Position numbers and translations under genes: made by a program. The notes beneath the pieces were generated by a model, which was not told where the DNA came from, made no database searches, and saw nothing but the letters and a program-made list of their open reading frames with translations. Of a DNA stretch of 64,000 bases, positions 44,703 to 52,693 are shown one piece after another. This DNA comes from Blastococcus sp. KM273128 (lineage in GTDB: Bacteria; Actinomycetota; Actinomycetes; Mycobacteriales; Geodermatophilaceae). The stretch's first letter is position 1. Every line of letters starts with the position of its first letter. Location: contig NZ_SSXA01000011.1 of assembly GCF_021698975.1 (NCBI RefSeq), forward strand, positions 21,974-85,973, given 5' to 3'.

Positions 44703-45460
44703 TGGCGCTCACCGGCCTGGACGAGGCCCGGGTGGTGCGCACCCCGGCCTTCCAGCAGATCGAGGACGCCGCCGCCCTGGTGGTGCCCCGGCACGAGATC
44801 GCCGTCATCCACGGCCCGCACTCCACCGGCAAGCGCACCGCCCTGCGCGCCTACCTCGCCGGCCAGCCGCTGCCGGTGGCCCGGCTGCGGCTGGCCGGCA
44901 CGGAGAGCGGCCGCAAGCTGCTGCAGCTGTTGCACGACCAGGTCATCTCCCCCGACAGCGACCTGCCCGAGCGCGATCTGCAAGACGACCTCGTGGAGGC
45001 GCTGTCCGCCCGGCCGCGGATCGTCGTCGTCGAGCACACCGAGCGGCTGACGGCGGAGGCCGCCGGGCAGCTGGAGTGGCTGCACGGGCGTGACGGCCAG
45101 CAGGCCGCGTGGTTCCTGGTCGGCGGTCCGCAGGCGGCGAAGGCGATCGGCAAGGACCCGCTGCTGTGGGACGCGATCTGCTCCACCGTGGAGGTCACCC
45201 CGCTCAAGGACGGCGACCTGCTCCGCGCGCTGCAGTCCATGCACGAGCTGTTCCTCGGCGCCGGCGCCGACCTGCTCGCCGAGATCGACGCCCGCGTCTG
45301 CCACGGCATCCTCGGCTACTGGTCCCGCTTCCTGCAGCACGCGATCCACCTGCGCGACCGCCTGGCAGCCCAGGGACTCGACCGCCCGGTACTCGACCGC
45401 ACCTTCGCGAAGGCGGTCCTGCAGTCCATGCCCGCCACCGCGCTGAAGAGGAAGAAGTGA
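44702..45460 (+). CDS. AAA ATPase, TnsC/TniB/MuB-like
   Basis: 252 residues. Walker A is GPHSTGKRT (38-46), Walker B RIVVVEH (106-112), and a sensor-1-like WFLVGG follows. The small size and position right after the transposase match TniB/TnsC regulators, which polymerise on target DNA with ATP and recruit the transposase. The C-terminus is basic (ALKRKK), suiting DNA or transposase contact. ATG 44702 overlaps the transposase stop by one base, and its own stop overlaps the next start (GTGA). Confidence 0.88.
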   Translation: MALTGLDEARVVRTPAFQQIEDAAALVVPRHEIAVIHGPHSTGKRTALRAYLAGQPLPVARLRLAGTESGRKLLQLLHDQVISPDSDLPERDLQDDLVEALSARPRIVVVEHTERLTAEAAGQLEWLHGRDGQQAAWFLVGGPQAAKAIGKDPLLWDAICSTVEVTPLKDGDLLRALQSMHELFLGAGADLLAEIDARVCHGILGYWSRFLQHAIHLRDRLAAQGLDRPVLDRTFAKAVLQSMPATALKRKK

Positions 45461-46638
45461 CCGGGTCCTCGGCGCTCGTCGCCGTCGACGTCACCGGCGA
45501 CCCGGTGACCATCCCGGCACATCCACCACTGGTCTCCGGCGCTCTGTGGGTGGAGGCCCGGCCCGACCTGGACCGCCTGCACGTCCTCGCCGGCGACCTG
45601 CTCGGCGCGCTCGGCAAGCGCCGGGACATCGCCGGGAAGGGCCGCAACCAGCAGGACGACGTCCGGCACGCCATCGCCTGGGTCACCGCCCACGACGTCG
45701 AGCACCTCGTCGTCACCGAGGCCCAGCGGCTGCACCCGATCATCCTCACCGGCCTCATGCGGCTCGCCGCCGAGATCGGCGCCCGGCTGTGGCTGCTGCA
45801 CCGGCCGCCGCGCTCCGACGCGTTCGTGCGGGCACTGAGCCGCCGCGGCGCGACCACCGCCGAGCTCACCGAGGTCCCACACCCCGTCGCCGTCCCCGTC
45901 CTGGACCCGGTGCCCGCAGCCGATCTCCCGGCCGTCCCCGCCGACGAGTTCCTGACCTTCCGCGCCGCCTGCGCCAGGACGCTGCCGGCCGGCGACGCCG
46001 CCCGCGCCGACGTCCACTTCCTCGACACGGCGCGCCGCTGCGACGGCGCGCTGGGCGACCACGGCGCCTCCCGGCACACCGTCGCCGACCTGCTCCACCG
46101 GATCCTCAACACCGCCCCCGGCGACGCGCAGCTGACCGTCGAGGTCCGCGCGCTGCAGGCCGCGGCGTGGCACTACGACCTCTACGTCAAGGTCGACATG
46201 GCCCGACTGCTGCACAGCGAGGAGCGCCCTCGCATCCCAGCCGCCGACGCCGACGCCGCGCTGGTGGCCTACCGCCAGCCGCACCGTGCCATCACCGTCG
46301 CCCTCACCCGCGACGGGCACGGCCTGGAGGATGTCGGGGCCGTCCGCATCGGCGACGCCAGCCCCGACGGGGGCACGCTCACCATCGTCGACGGCGCCGT
46401 GCGGGTCGGCCCGCACACGGCGCGGGCGGTCCGCGCGCAGCGGCACCTGCGCCTGGCCCAGGGCGCCGGCACCGACGAGCTGCTGCTGCCGCACACGCCG
46501 AAGGCGCTGGCGAAGGCCCTCACCGAGGCGGCATCCGACCTCGGCATCCACGTCTTCGGCCGCCGCGCGGAGCGAACCCGCGACCACACCGAGGGTGCCC
46601 TGCGCGCGCTCGGCGTCACCGTGGAGGCCCTCCCGTGA
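45457..46638 (+). CDS. ATPase-like transposition accessory protein lacking a P-loop
   Basis: 393 residues. The first ~130 resemble an AAA core: a beta strand, HVLAGDLLGALGKRRDIAGKG where a P-loop would be but without GxxxxGK(S/T), then a Walker-B-like LVVTEAQRLHP (84-94) and a sensor-like LWLLHRPP (111-118). The rest (residues ~160-393) has no recognised domain, with helical and strand segments and a basic end. It overlaps both neighbours by 4 bp. It may be a non-hydrolysing partner of the TnsC-like ATPase or the target-selection factor replacing TnsD/TniQ; both are inferences. Confidence 0.65.
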   Translation: MTGSSALVAVDVTGDPVTIPAHPPLVSGALWVEARPDLDRLHVLAGDLLGALGKRRDIAGKGRNQQDDVRHAIAWVTAHDVEHLVVTEAQRLHPIILTGLMRLAAEIGARLWLLHRPPRSDAFVRALSRRGATTAELTEVPHPVAVPVLDPVPAADLPAVPADEFLTFRAACARTLPAGDAARADVHFLDTARRCDGALGDHGASRHTVADLLHRILNTAPGDAQLTVEVRALQAAAWHYDLYVKVDMARLLHSEERPRIPAADADAALVAYRQPHRAITVALTRDGHGLEDVGAVRIGDASPDGGTLTIVDGAVRVGPHTARAVRAQRHLRLAQGAGTDELLLPHTPKALAKALTEAASDLGIHVFGRRAERTRDHTEGALRALGVTVEALP

Positions 46639-47264
46639 TCGACCCGGACGGGCTGCGCCGCCTGCGCACCGACCGCGGCCTCTCCCAGCGCCGCCTGGCC
46701 ACCGCGATCGGCGTCGACCCGCTCACCGTGAAGCGGCTCGAGGACGGCGCCGACGCCGGCGACCTGCCCCTGCGCGTCCTTGAACGCCTCAGCCACGTCC
46801 TGGGCGCGCCGGGGGGTCAGCTGCTCCGTCAGGACGAGGTCACCGACGACAGCGTGGACCTCACGGCCGCGGTCGGCGCCGCGCTGCTCGGCCACGGCCG
46901 GACGACCATCACCACCCTCGCGGCCGCGCTGAACGCGACGGTGGACGAGGTCTCGGCCGCGATCACCGCGCTGGAGTCGCGCCTGTCGGCGGCCGGCATG
47001 GCCGTCGCCCGGCACCACGACGAGGTCTGGCTCGTCCCGCATGTGCCCACGCCCGACGCCGTGGCCGCGGCCCGGCCCCTCACCCTGGCGGAGGCCCGCC
47101 TGCTGCGCCGTATCCACCGTGGCGAGGACGTCCGCCGGAAGCTCTCCAAGCCCGACCGCGAGTTCATCCTTCCCGCGCTGCTGCGCCGCGGTCTCGTCGT
47201 TGACCACGGCGGCGGGCCGCAAGTCACGGCGACCACCGCCGCGTCCCTCGCACTGGGCACGTGA
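46635..47264 (+). CDS. XRE-family regulator with C-terminal winged-helix-like part
   Basis: 209 residues. An N-terminal XRE helix-turn-helix, LRRLRTDRGLSQRRLATAIGVDPLTVKRLEDG, covers residues ~5-36. The rest contains LAAALNATVDEVSAAITALESRLSAAG and REFILPALLRRGLVV, patterns of winged-helix domains. It could repress the operon, as the last gene of transposition modules often does, or recognise the nrdJ attachment site. GTG 46635 overlaps the preceding stop by 4 bp. It ends the + strand operon that began at 40298. Confidence 0.75.
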   Translation: MIDPDGLRRLRTDRGLSQRRLATAIGVDPLTVKRLEDGADAGDLPLRVLERLSHVLGAPGGQLLRQDEVTDDSVDLTAAVGAALLGHGRTTITTLAAALNATVDEVSAAITALESRLSAAGMAVARHHDEVWLVPHVPTPDAVAAARPLTLAEARLLRRIHRGEDVRRKLSKPDREFILPALLRRGLVVDHGGGPQVTATTAASLALGT

Positions 47265-47347
47265 CCCGTGCAAGCACGAGGACACACCCGACGGAGGGCG
47301 CGTGTCACAAGTCCACGGAAAGCCCCGGGGGCCGACTCCGCACCTGA

Positions 47348-47364
47348 CTCGAGCTGAGCTCGAG
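47348..47364. terminator. short palindrome between convergent genes
   Basis: CTCGAGCT (47348-47355) and AGCTCGAG (47357-47364) are perfect complements around one base, followed by GGGCCCC. It lies in the 108-bp gap between the rightward XRE gene and the leftward AAA-TOPRIM gene. It may be a weak shared terminator; without a real loop or T-tract, confidence is low. Confidence 0.35.
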
Positions 47365-47372
47365 GGCCCCGG

Positions 47373-48848
47373 CTACTCCCCGTTCAGGGCGGCGTTGATG
47401 CCGTCTGCGAACCCGGTCAGCTCCTCCGAGCTGGCGACGGTGCCCACCCAGGCTGCCACTAGCGCATCCCAGACCCGGTCCGCTCGATGCCGTGGCCCCA
47501 ACGCTGCCGCTGTACGGCGCGGCCACGTGTGGTGTTGCGGCAGACGTCGGGCGTCATCGAGCGCCTCCGCCAGATCACCGGCGCGAACTCCGAGACGAGC
47601 AGCAGCATCATCGATCGACTCCGTCGTCTGGCCCTCGAAGATGACCCGCTCAGGAGCAGCGCCACCAGGCAGGACCACACAACCAGGCGCGGCCTCCTGG
47701 TCCCCATCGAGAACCCCGACGCCGCGACCGGGCAGCACTCCCTTCATCGCCAGCTCCCCGAGACTCTGCACCACATTGGCCGGTCCTGCGGCAACGATGT
47801 GCACGCGAGGGACGATCGAGGCCGCGACCTCGCCCAGGATCCGCTCGGTGGCAACTGCGTCAGCTTCGTCCTCGCAGTACACCGTGAGGTCGGGGTGTCT
47901 GATCTCGTCCATCAGCGTGAGCGCGTACGCCGCGGAGGCGCCGTAGATGACCTCCTTTCCCGCATCGGTGTTCTGGATGTAGATGCGTGCCTCCGCTGGA
48001 AGCTGCTCCAGCACGAAGGGGGAGTGCGTCGAGAGGATGAACTGCATCCGCTTCCGGCGAGCCAGGTCGATGAGCTCGTGCAGCAACCGCCGCTGGGCCC
48101 GAGGGTGGAGAGATGCTTCCACCTCGTCGATGATCACGAGAGAGTGCTCAGGCGCATCCTGTAGCAGCGCTACCAGGTCGGCCATCGTGTCCTCCCCGGC
48201 ACCCTGGTGGAAGTTGGAGTAGACGCGGTCGCCTGTGCTGAGGACACCGACTGACTTCTTCTTCTGCACGATCATGCGACTGCCTGTGTAGGTGCGCCGC
48301 ATGATCCGGGAGAGTCGAAGGCGGTTCTCGTCGGTCAGTTCCGACTCGTCCCCCTCGAAGGCTGCATCCTTCGCGATCTTCCCGTATCCGATGAGGGTGT
48401 CGATGGGCTGCGTCCGACTGATGTCCAGGAAGAACAGCCGCCTCTCGGCTCGGCCGGGCATGCCGCGCCAACGGCGGGTCGCCTTCCGCAAGCTGTACTC
48501 GCGCAGGGAGTCGCCCTGTCGAACCGAATAGGACAGCGCGACACCGCCGACGTCCTCCCACGCGGTCGAAGGGAAGAAGTCGTCCGGGTTGAAGGTGATG
48601 TCCCGGTCACCCGTCCCGGTGTTCTTGTAGGCAGCAGCCCCGGCCTTCAAGATCGTGCTCTTGCCCGACCCGTTCTCCCCTGCGATCGCAACCACGGGAA
48701 ACCGGAACTCGACGAGTTCACCCTCCCACCCTCGCAGTCCGGAGATCTTGACCGAACTCAGGAACCGGGGCCATCCCTTACCACCGTGCCGCTGCGTGTT
48801 CCAGTCCTGTTCCAGCGCCTGGAGAGCGGACAGATGCGGTGTCGTCAA
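47373..48848 (-). CDS. AAA-TOPRIM (OLD/GajA/AriA-like) putative defence ATPase
   Basis: 491 residues. The N-terminal ABC-type ATPase has Walker A GENGSGKST (57-65), an Arg/Lys-rich middle, then SLVIIDEVEASLHPRAQRRLLHELI (Walker B and D-loop) and ILSTHSPFVLEQL (His switch). A C-terminal TOPRIM-like part follows, with LTVYCEDEADAVA and GVLDGDQ. This architecture is shared by OLD nucleases, GajA and PARIS AriA. No UvrD-like or small toxin partner is adjacent, so it may act alone. Base composition is clearly less GC-rich than its neighbours, a sign of separate acquisition. TTG 48848 start. Confidence 0.8.
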   Translation of the reverse strand: MTTPHLSALQALEQDWNTQRHGGKGWPRFLSSVKISGLRGWEGELVEFRFPVVAIAGENGSGKSTILKAGAAAYKNTGTGDRDITFNPDDFFPSTAWEDVGGVALSYSVRQGDSLREYSLRKATRRWRGMPGRAERRLFFLDISRTQPIDTLIGYGKIAKDAAFEGDESELTDENRLRLSRIMRRTYTGSRMIVQKKKSVGVLSTGDRVYSNFHQGAGEDTMADLVALLQDAPEHSLVIIDEVEASLHPRAQRRLLHELIDLARRKRMQFILSTHSPFVLEQLPAEARIYIQNTDAGKEVIYGASAAYALTLMDEIRHPDLTVYCEDEADAVATERILGEVAASIVPRVHIVAAGPANVVQSLGELAMKGVLPGRGVGVLDGDQEAAPGCVVLPGGAAPERVIFEGQTTESIDDAAARLGVRAGDLAEALDDARRLPQHHTWPRRTAAALGPRHRADRVWDALVAAWVGTVASSEELTGFADGINAALNGE

Positions 48849-49010
48849 GAACGGTCTCCCGGAGCATCGAAGAGGTTGGAGATGGAGCAGTACTGGCCAG
48901 CAAGTCGGGGCCTAAGACGCACTCAGGGGAGAAGCGCGTCCGGATTGGATCAAGACACACGGACCGTGGTCTGGAGTACGTCCACGGCCGCAGAGTCCAC
49001 GGTGAGCCGG

Positions 49011-49047
49011 GGCTGGGGCGTCATGCGAGGCGCATGACGCCCCAGCC
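49011..49047. terminator. 17-bp stem hairpin just inside the right end
   Basis: Arms 49011-49027 and 49031-49047 are perfect 17-bp complements with an AGG loop. nrdJ is transcribed leftward into this end, so the hairpin would stop nrdJ read-through into the element. It mirrors the hairpin at 29894-29928 inside the left end. Confidence 0.7.
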
Positions 49048-49057
49048 ACGGCACCAC

Positions 49058-49150
49058 CGGAAATGTCCGGCTGGCCAAGTTCGGCACATTGCTGTCCGAA
49101 CTCAGGACATTGCTGTCCGGGCCAACGCGGACATTTCCTGGCCGACTACA
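49058..49150. repeat. transposon right end with three to four transposase-binding repeats
   Basis: Reading inward from ACA at 49148-49150, motif copies end-oriented as at the left end occur at 49129-49143 (GGACATTTCCTGGCC), 49105-49123 (GGACATTGCTGTCCGGGCC) and 49084-49097 (GCACATTGCTGTCC), spaced 24 and 21 bp. A fourth AAATGTCC at 49061-49068 is in the opposite orientation. More sites at the right end than the left is the asymmetry known for Tn7-like elements. Confidence 0.8.
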
Positions 49151-49155
49151 TCAGC
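49151..49155. repeat. right copy of the 5-bp target-site duplication TCAGC
   Basis: TCAGC follows the ACA terminus directly and matches 29809-29813. On the - strand it reads GCTGA: its last three bases are the nrdJ stop codon TGA, and GC belongs to the preceding Ser codon AGC. Confidence 0.88.
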
Positions 49156-52024
49156 TGCAGCCGCTGGTGGAGCCGCACCCCTCGCAGACGTAGCAGCTGC
49201 CGGCCGGCCGCATCTTCGTGCCGCAGGTCATGCACAGCGGCGCGTCGGTGGCGGTACCGGTGACCAGCTCGAGCAGCTCGGCCGAGGAGTGGGCCTCCTT
49301 GACCGACTTCGGGCCCTCCGGCGTGACCTTCTCCTGGGTCGGGGCGGTCTCGATCGGCGCGGAGCCGCGCAGCTGCTCCAGGTCGACCTCGTCCTCCTCG
49401 ACGACCGTGGCGGTCGACGCGGAGGTGCCGTAGCCGGCCACCTGGGCGGCCCGCTCCTCGGCGGTGAAGATGCCGAGGGTGGCCCGCTTCTCGACCGGCA
49501 GGTGGTCCAGCGCCAGGCGGCGGAAGATGTAGTCCATCACCGACTGGGCGATCCGGATGTCCGGGTCGTCGGTCATGCCGGCCGGCTCGAACCGCATGTT
49601 GGTGAACTTCTGGATGTAGGTCTCCAGCGGCACACCGTGCTGCAGCGCGATGGACAGCGAGATGGAGAAGGCGTCCATCACACCGGCCAGGGTCGACCCC
49701 TGCTTGCCGAGCTTCAGGAAAACCTCACCGAGGCTGCCGTCCTCGTACATGCCGGCGGTCATGTAGCCCTCGGCCCCGGCCACGCTGAACGAGGTGGTGA
49801 CGCTCGTGCGCTTCTTCGGCAGCCGCTTGCGGACCGGGTGCGAGACCGGGCTCGGGGCGACCTCGGCCTCGACGGCCTTCTCCGCCTTCTTGGCCTTGGC
49901 GTCGGACAGCGGCTGGCCGACCTTGCAGTTGTCGCGGTAGATCGCGAGGGCCTTGAGGCCCATCTTCCAGCCCTGGAAGTAGATGTTCTCGACGTCCTCG
50001 ACGGTCGCCGTCTCAGGCATGTTGACCGTCTTGGAGATGGCGCCGGAGATGAAGGGCTGCACCGCGGCCATCATCCGGACGTGGCCCATCGGGGAGATGG
50101 CCCGCTCGCCCATCGCGCAGTCGAACACCTCGTAGTGCTCGGGACGCAGGCTCGGCGCGTCGACGACGTGCCCGTGCTCGGCGATGTACTCCACGATCGC
50201 CTCGATCTGCTCCTCCTGGTAGCCCAGGCTGCGCAGCGCCCGCGGCACCGTCTGGTTGACGATCTGCATGGAGCCGCCGCCGACCAGCTTCTTGAACTTG
50301 ACCAGCGAGAAGTCCGGCTCGATGCCGGTCGTGTCGCAGTCCATCATGAAGCCGATCGTGCCGGTGGGGGCGAGCACCGAGGCCTGCGCGTTGCGCCAGC
50401 CGTTGTCGGCGCCGATCTCCAGGCACTCCTGCCACTGCTGCGTGGCGACCTTGAGCACGTCGGCGTCATCGGCGCCGACGGGGCGGATCGCGTCGTTGGC
50501 GGCGGCGTGCTTGCGCATGACCCGGGCGTGCGCGTCGGCGTTGCGGGCGAAGCCCTCGTACGGGCCGACGATGCCGGCGAGCTCGGCCGAGCGCCGGTAG
50601 GCGGTGCCGGTCATCAGCGAGGTGATCGCCGCGGCCAGCGTCTGGCCACCGCGCGAGTCGTAGGCGTGGCCGGTGGCCATGAGCAGGGCGCCCAGGTTGG
50701 CGTAGCCGATGCCCAGCTGGCGGTAGGCGCGGGTGGTCTCACCGATCGGGTCGGTCGGGAAGTCGGCGAAGCAGATCGAGATGTCCATCGCGGTGATGAC
50801 CAGCTCGACGGCCTTCACGAAGTTCTTGGCGTCGAACGTGCCGTCGTCCTTGAGGAACTTCATGAGGTTCAGCGACGCCAGGTTGCACGAGCTGTTGTCC
50901 AGGCTCATGTACTCCGAGCACGGGTTGGACGCGTTGATGCGGCCGGTCTCGGGGTTGGTGTGCCAGTCGTTGATCGTGTCGTCGTACTGGATGCCGGGGT
51001 CGGCGCACTCCCACGCGGCCTGGGTGACCTTGCGGAACAGCGACTTGGCGTCGACGGTCTCGATGACCGAGCCGTCGAGGCGGGCCCGGAGGCCGAACTC
51101 GTCGCCCTCCTCGACCGCGCGCATGAACTCGTCGGAGACGCGCACGGAGTTGTTGGCGTTCTGGTACTGGACGCTGGTGATGTCCTTGCCGCCGAGGTCC
51201 ATGTCGTACCCGGCGTCGCGCAGCGCGCGGATCTTGTCCTCCTCGCGCGCCTTGGTCTCGATGAACTCCTCGATGTCGGGGTGGTCGATGTCGAGGACGA
51301 CCATCTTCGCGGCGCGGCGGGTGGCGCCACCGGACTTGATGGTGCCGGCGGAGGCGTCGGCGCCGCGCATGAAGGAGACCGGGCCGGAAGCGGTGCCGCC
51401 GGAGGAGAGCAGCTCCTTGGAGGAGCGGATGCGGGAGAGGTTCAGGCCGGCGCCGGAGCCGCCCTTGAAGATCAGGCCCTCCTCGCGGTACCAGTTCAGG
51501 ATCGAGTCCATCTCGTCGTCGACCGCGAGGATGAAGCAGGCGCTCACCTGCTGCGGCGCACTGGTGCCCACGTTGAACCAGACGGGCGAGTTGAAACTGA
51601 AGTACTGGTGCAGCAGCATCCAGGTCAGCTCGTGCTCGAAGACCTCGGCGTCGCCCTCGGTGGCGAAGTAACCGTGCTCGCGGCCGGCCTCGGTGTAGGT
51701 GAGCACCACGCGGTCGATGAGCTGGCGCAGGCTGGTCTCGCGCTGCGGCGTGCCGACGGCCCCGCGGAAGTACTTCGTGGTGACGATGTTGGTGGCGTTG
51801 ATGCTCCACTCGGCCGGGAACTCGACACCGCGCTGCTCGAAGTTGATCGAGCCGTCCCGCCAGTTGGTCATGACGACGTCACGACGCTCCCAGGTCACCT
51901 CGTCGTACGGGTGCACACCAGCGGTCGTGAAGACGCGCTTGATCTTGAGGCCCTTGGCCCGGGTGGGCGCCTTGGTGCTGCGGCGGGTGCGGGCGCCGGC
52001 CACGCGGTCGTCGGTGTCGGTCAT
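49151..52024 (-). CDS. nrdJ: adenosylcobalamin-dependent class II ribonucleotide reductase
   Basis: 957 residues. Central barrel motifs include PVWFNVGTSAPQQVSACF (active-site Cys), GGSGAGLNLSRIRSS, NPCSEYMSLDNSSCNLASLN (radical-transfer Cys plus catalytic Asn/Glu region) and ASVLAPTGTIGFMMDCDTTGIEPDFS. The C-terminus ends with zinc-like CMTCG and CYVCEGCG, the redox tail typical of actinobacterial NrdJ. It makes deoxynucleotides using vitamin B12 without oxygen. ATG 52024 has GGGAGAG upstream. It follows nrdR in one leftward operon. A transposon is inserted at its stop codon without altering the protein. Confidence 0.95.
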   Translation of the reverse strand: MTDTDDRVAGARTRRSTKAPTRAKGLKIKRVFTTAGVHPYDEVTWERRDVVMTNWRDGSINFEQRGVEFPAEWSINATNIVTTKYFRGAVGTPQRETSLRQLIDRVVLTYTEAGREHGYFATEGDAEVFEHELTWMLLHQYFSFNSPVWFNVGTSAPQQVSACFILAVDDEMDSILNWYREEGLIFKGGSGAGLNLSRIRSSKELLSSGGTASGPVSFMRGADASAGTIKSGGATRRAAKMVVLDIDHPDIEEFIETKAREEDKIRALRDAGYDMDLGGKDITSVQYQNANNSVRVSDEFMRAVEEGDEFGLRARLDGSVIETVDAKSLFRKVTQAAWECADPGIQYDDTINDWHTNPETGRINASNPCSEYMSLDNSSCNLASLNLMKFLKDDGTFDAKNFVKAVELVITAMDISICFADFPTDPIGETTRAYRQLGIGYANLGALLMATGHAYDSRGGQTLAAAITSLMTGTAYRRSAELAGIVGPYEGFARNADAHARVMRKHAAANDAIRPVGADDADVLKVATQQWQECLEIGADNGWRNAQASVLAPTGTIGFMMDCDTTGIEPDFSLVKFKKLVGGGSMQIVNQTVPRALRSLGYQEEQIEAIVEYIAEHGHVVDAPSLRPEHYEVFDCAMGERAISPMGHVRMMAAVQPFISGAISKTVNMPETATVEDVENIYFQGWKMGLKALAIYRDNCKVGQPLSDAKAKKAEKAVEAEVAPSPVSHPVRKRLPKKRTSVTTSFSVAGAEGYMTAGMYEDGSLGEVFLKLGKQGSTLAGVMDAFSISLSIALQHGVPLETYIQKFTNMRFEPAGMTDDPDIRIAQSVMDYIFRRLALDHLPVEKRATLGIFTAEERAAQVAGYGTSASTATVVEEDEVDLEQLRGSAPIETAPTQEKVTPEGPKSVKEAHSSAELLELVTGTATDAPLCMTCGTKMRPAGSCYVCEGCGSTSGCS

Positions 52025-52168
52025 GGTGTGGAGCTCTCCCTGGTCGTGTGTCGCGTCGTGCTTCGCGGGGCTGCGCGGTGGTGCTGCGCGGTGGCGGATC
52101 GGGGGCTGGGGAAGAGCCGCGATCGGTAACTGCTCGAACTGCTGTCTATCGGGTGGCACCGACAGTTC

Positions 52169-52693
52169 TCAGGTGCCGGTGGAGCTGCCGGACGGAACCG
52201 GCCGCCGGGGCGCGGGCGGGCCCTTCTCCCCCGGCGGCGAACCACCGGACTGCCGGGCCCTGAGCTCGGCGATCTCCCGCTCGAAGTCGGCCACCGAGGT
52301 GAAGGAGCGGTAGACGCTGGCGAACCGCAGGTAGGCGACCTCGTCGAGCTCGCGCAACGGGCCGAGGATGGCCAGGCCGACCTCGTGGCTGGGCACCTCC
52401 GCAGCGCCGCTGGCGCGGATGGCGTCCTCCACCTGCTGGGCGAGGAGCTTCAGCTGGTCCTCGTCGACCGGCCGGCCCTGGCAGGCCCGGCGGACGCCGG
52501 CGACCACCTTGCTGCGGTTGAACGGCTCGCTGACGCCGTTGCGCTTGACGACGGCGAGCACCGCCTCCTCGACGGTGGTGAACCGCCGACCGCACGCCGG
52601 GCAGGACCGCCGACGACGAGTCGTGGCGCCCTCGTCGGCCTCCCGCGAGTCGATGACGCGGCTGTCGGCGTTGTGGCAGAACGGGCAACGCAC
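52169..52693 (-). CDS. nrdR: transcriptional repressor NrdR
   Basis: 174 residues. The N-terminal zinc ribbon MRCPFCHN...[11 protein letters not shown] carries the four Cys ligands (two CxxC pairs). An ATP-cone domain follows from [24 protein letters not shown] to [11 protein letters not shown]. NrdR senses ATP/dATP and represses ribonucleotide reductase genes, here the adjacent nrdJ 144 bp downstream. A Gly/Pro/Ser tail extends past the cone. GTG 52693 is the start and putative NrdR boxes lie upstream. Confidence 0.95.
   Translation of the reverse strand: MRCPFCHNADSRVIDSREADEGATTRRRRSCPACGRRFTTVEEAVLAVVKRNGVSEPFNRSKVVAGVRRACQGRPVDEDQLKLLAQQVEDAIRASGAAEVPSHEVGLAILGPLRELDEVAYLRFASVYRSFTSVADFEREIAELRARQSGGSPPGEKGPPAPRRPVPSGSSTGT

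Larger units (their letters stand above)
29814..49150. mobile_element. 19.3-kb Tn7/Mu-like transposon inserted at the nrdJ stop codon
   Basis: The element begins TGT at 29814, ends ACA at 49150 and is flanked by TCAGC duplications. The two termini agree when oriented inward: TGT, then GGCCA at offset 8 and AATGTCC at offset 16 from the first base. It encodes TnsA-like, TnsB-like (DDE) and TnsC-like proteins plus an E2-E1 fusion. Cargo includes Wadjet, an AAA-TOPRIM protein and zinc-finger proteins. No TniQ/TnsD homologue was seen. Family placement rests on domain logic, TGT/ACA ends and the 5-bp duplication, all visible here. Confidence 0.88.

Noticed and set aside
29814..49150. Integrative element using a tRNA attachment site or serine/tyrosine integrase
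   Set aside because: No tRNA gene, integrase or long att repeats; the 5-bp duplication and TGT/ACA ends show DDE-type transposition.
48839..52129. 1096-codon + strand frame opposite nrdJ
   Set aside because: Antisense shadow of a highly conserved enzyme; product is Val/Gly/Asp/His-rich without domains.
52025..52168. Cobalamin riboswitch between nrdR and nrdJ
   Set aside because: B12-dependence of NrdJ makes it attractive, but no B12-box or matching stems were seen in this 144-bp gap or upstream of nrdR.
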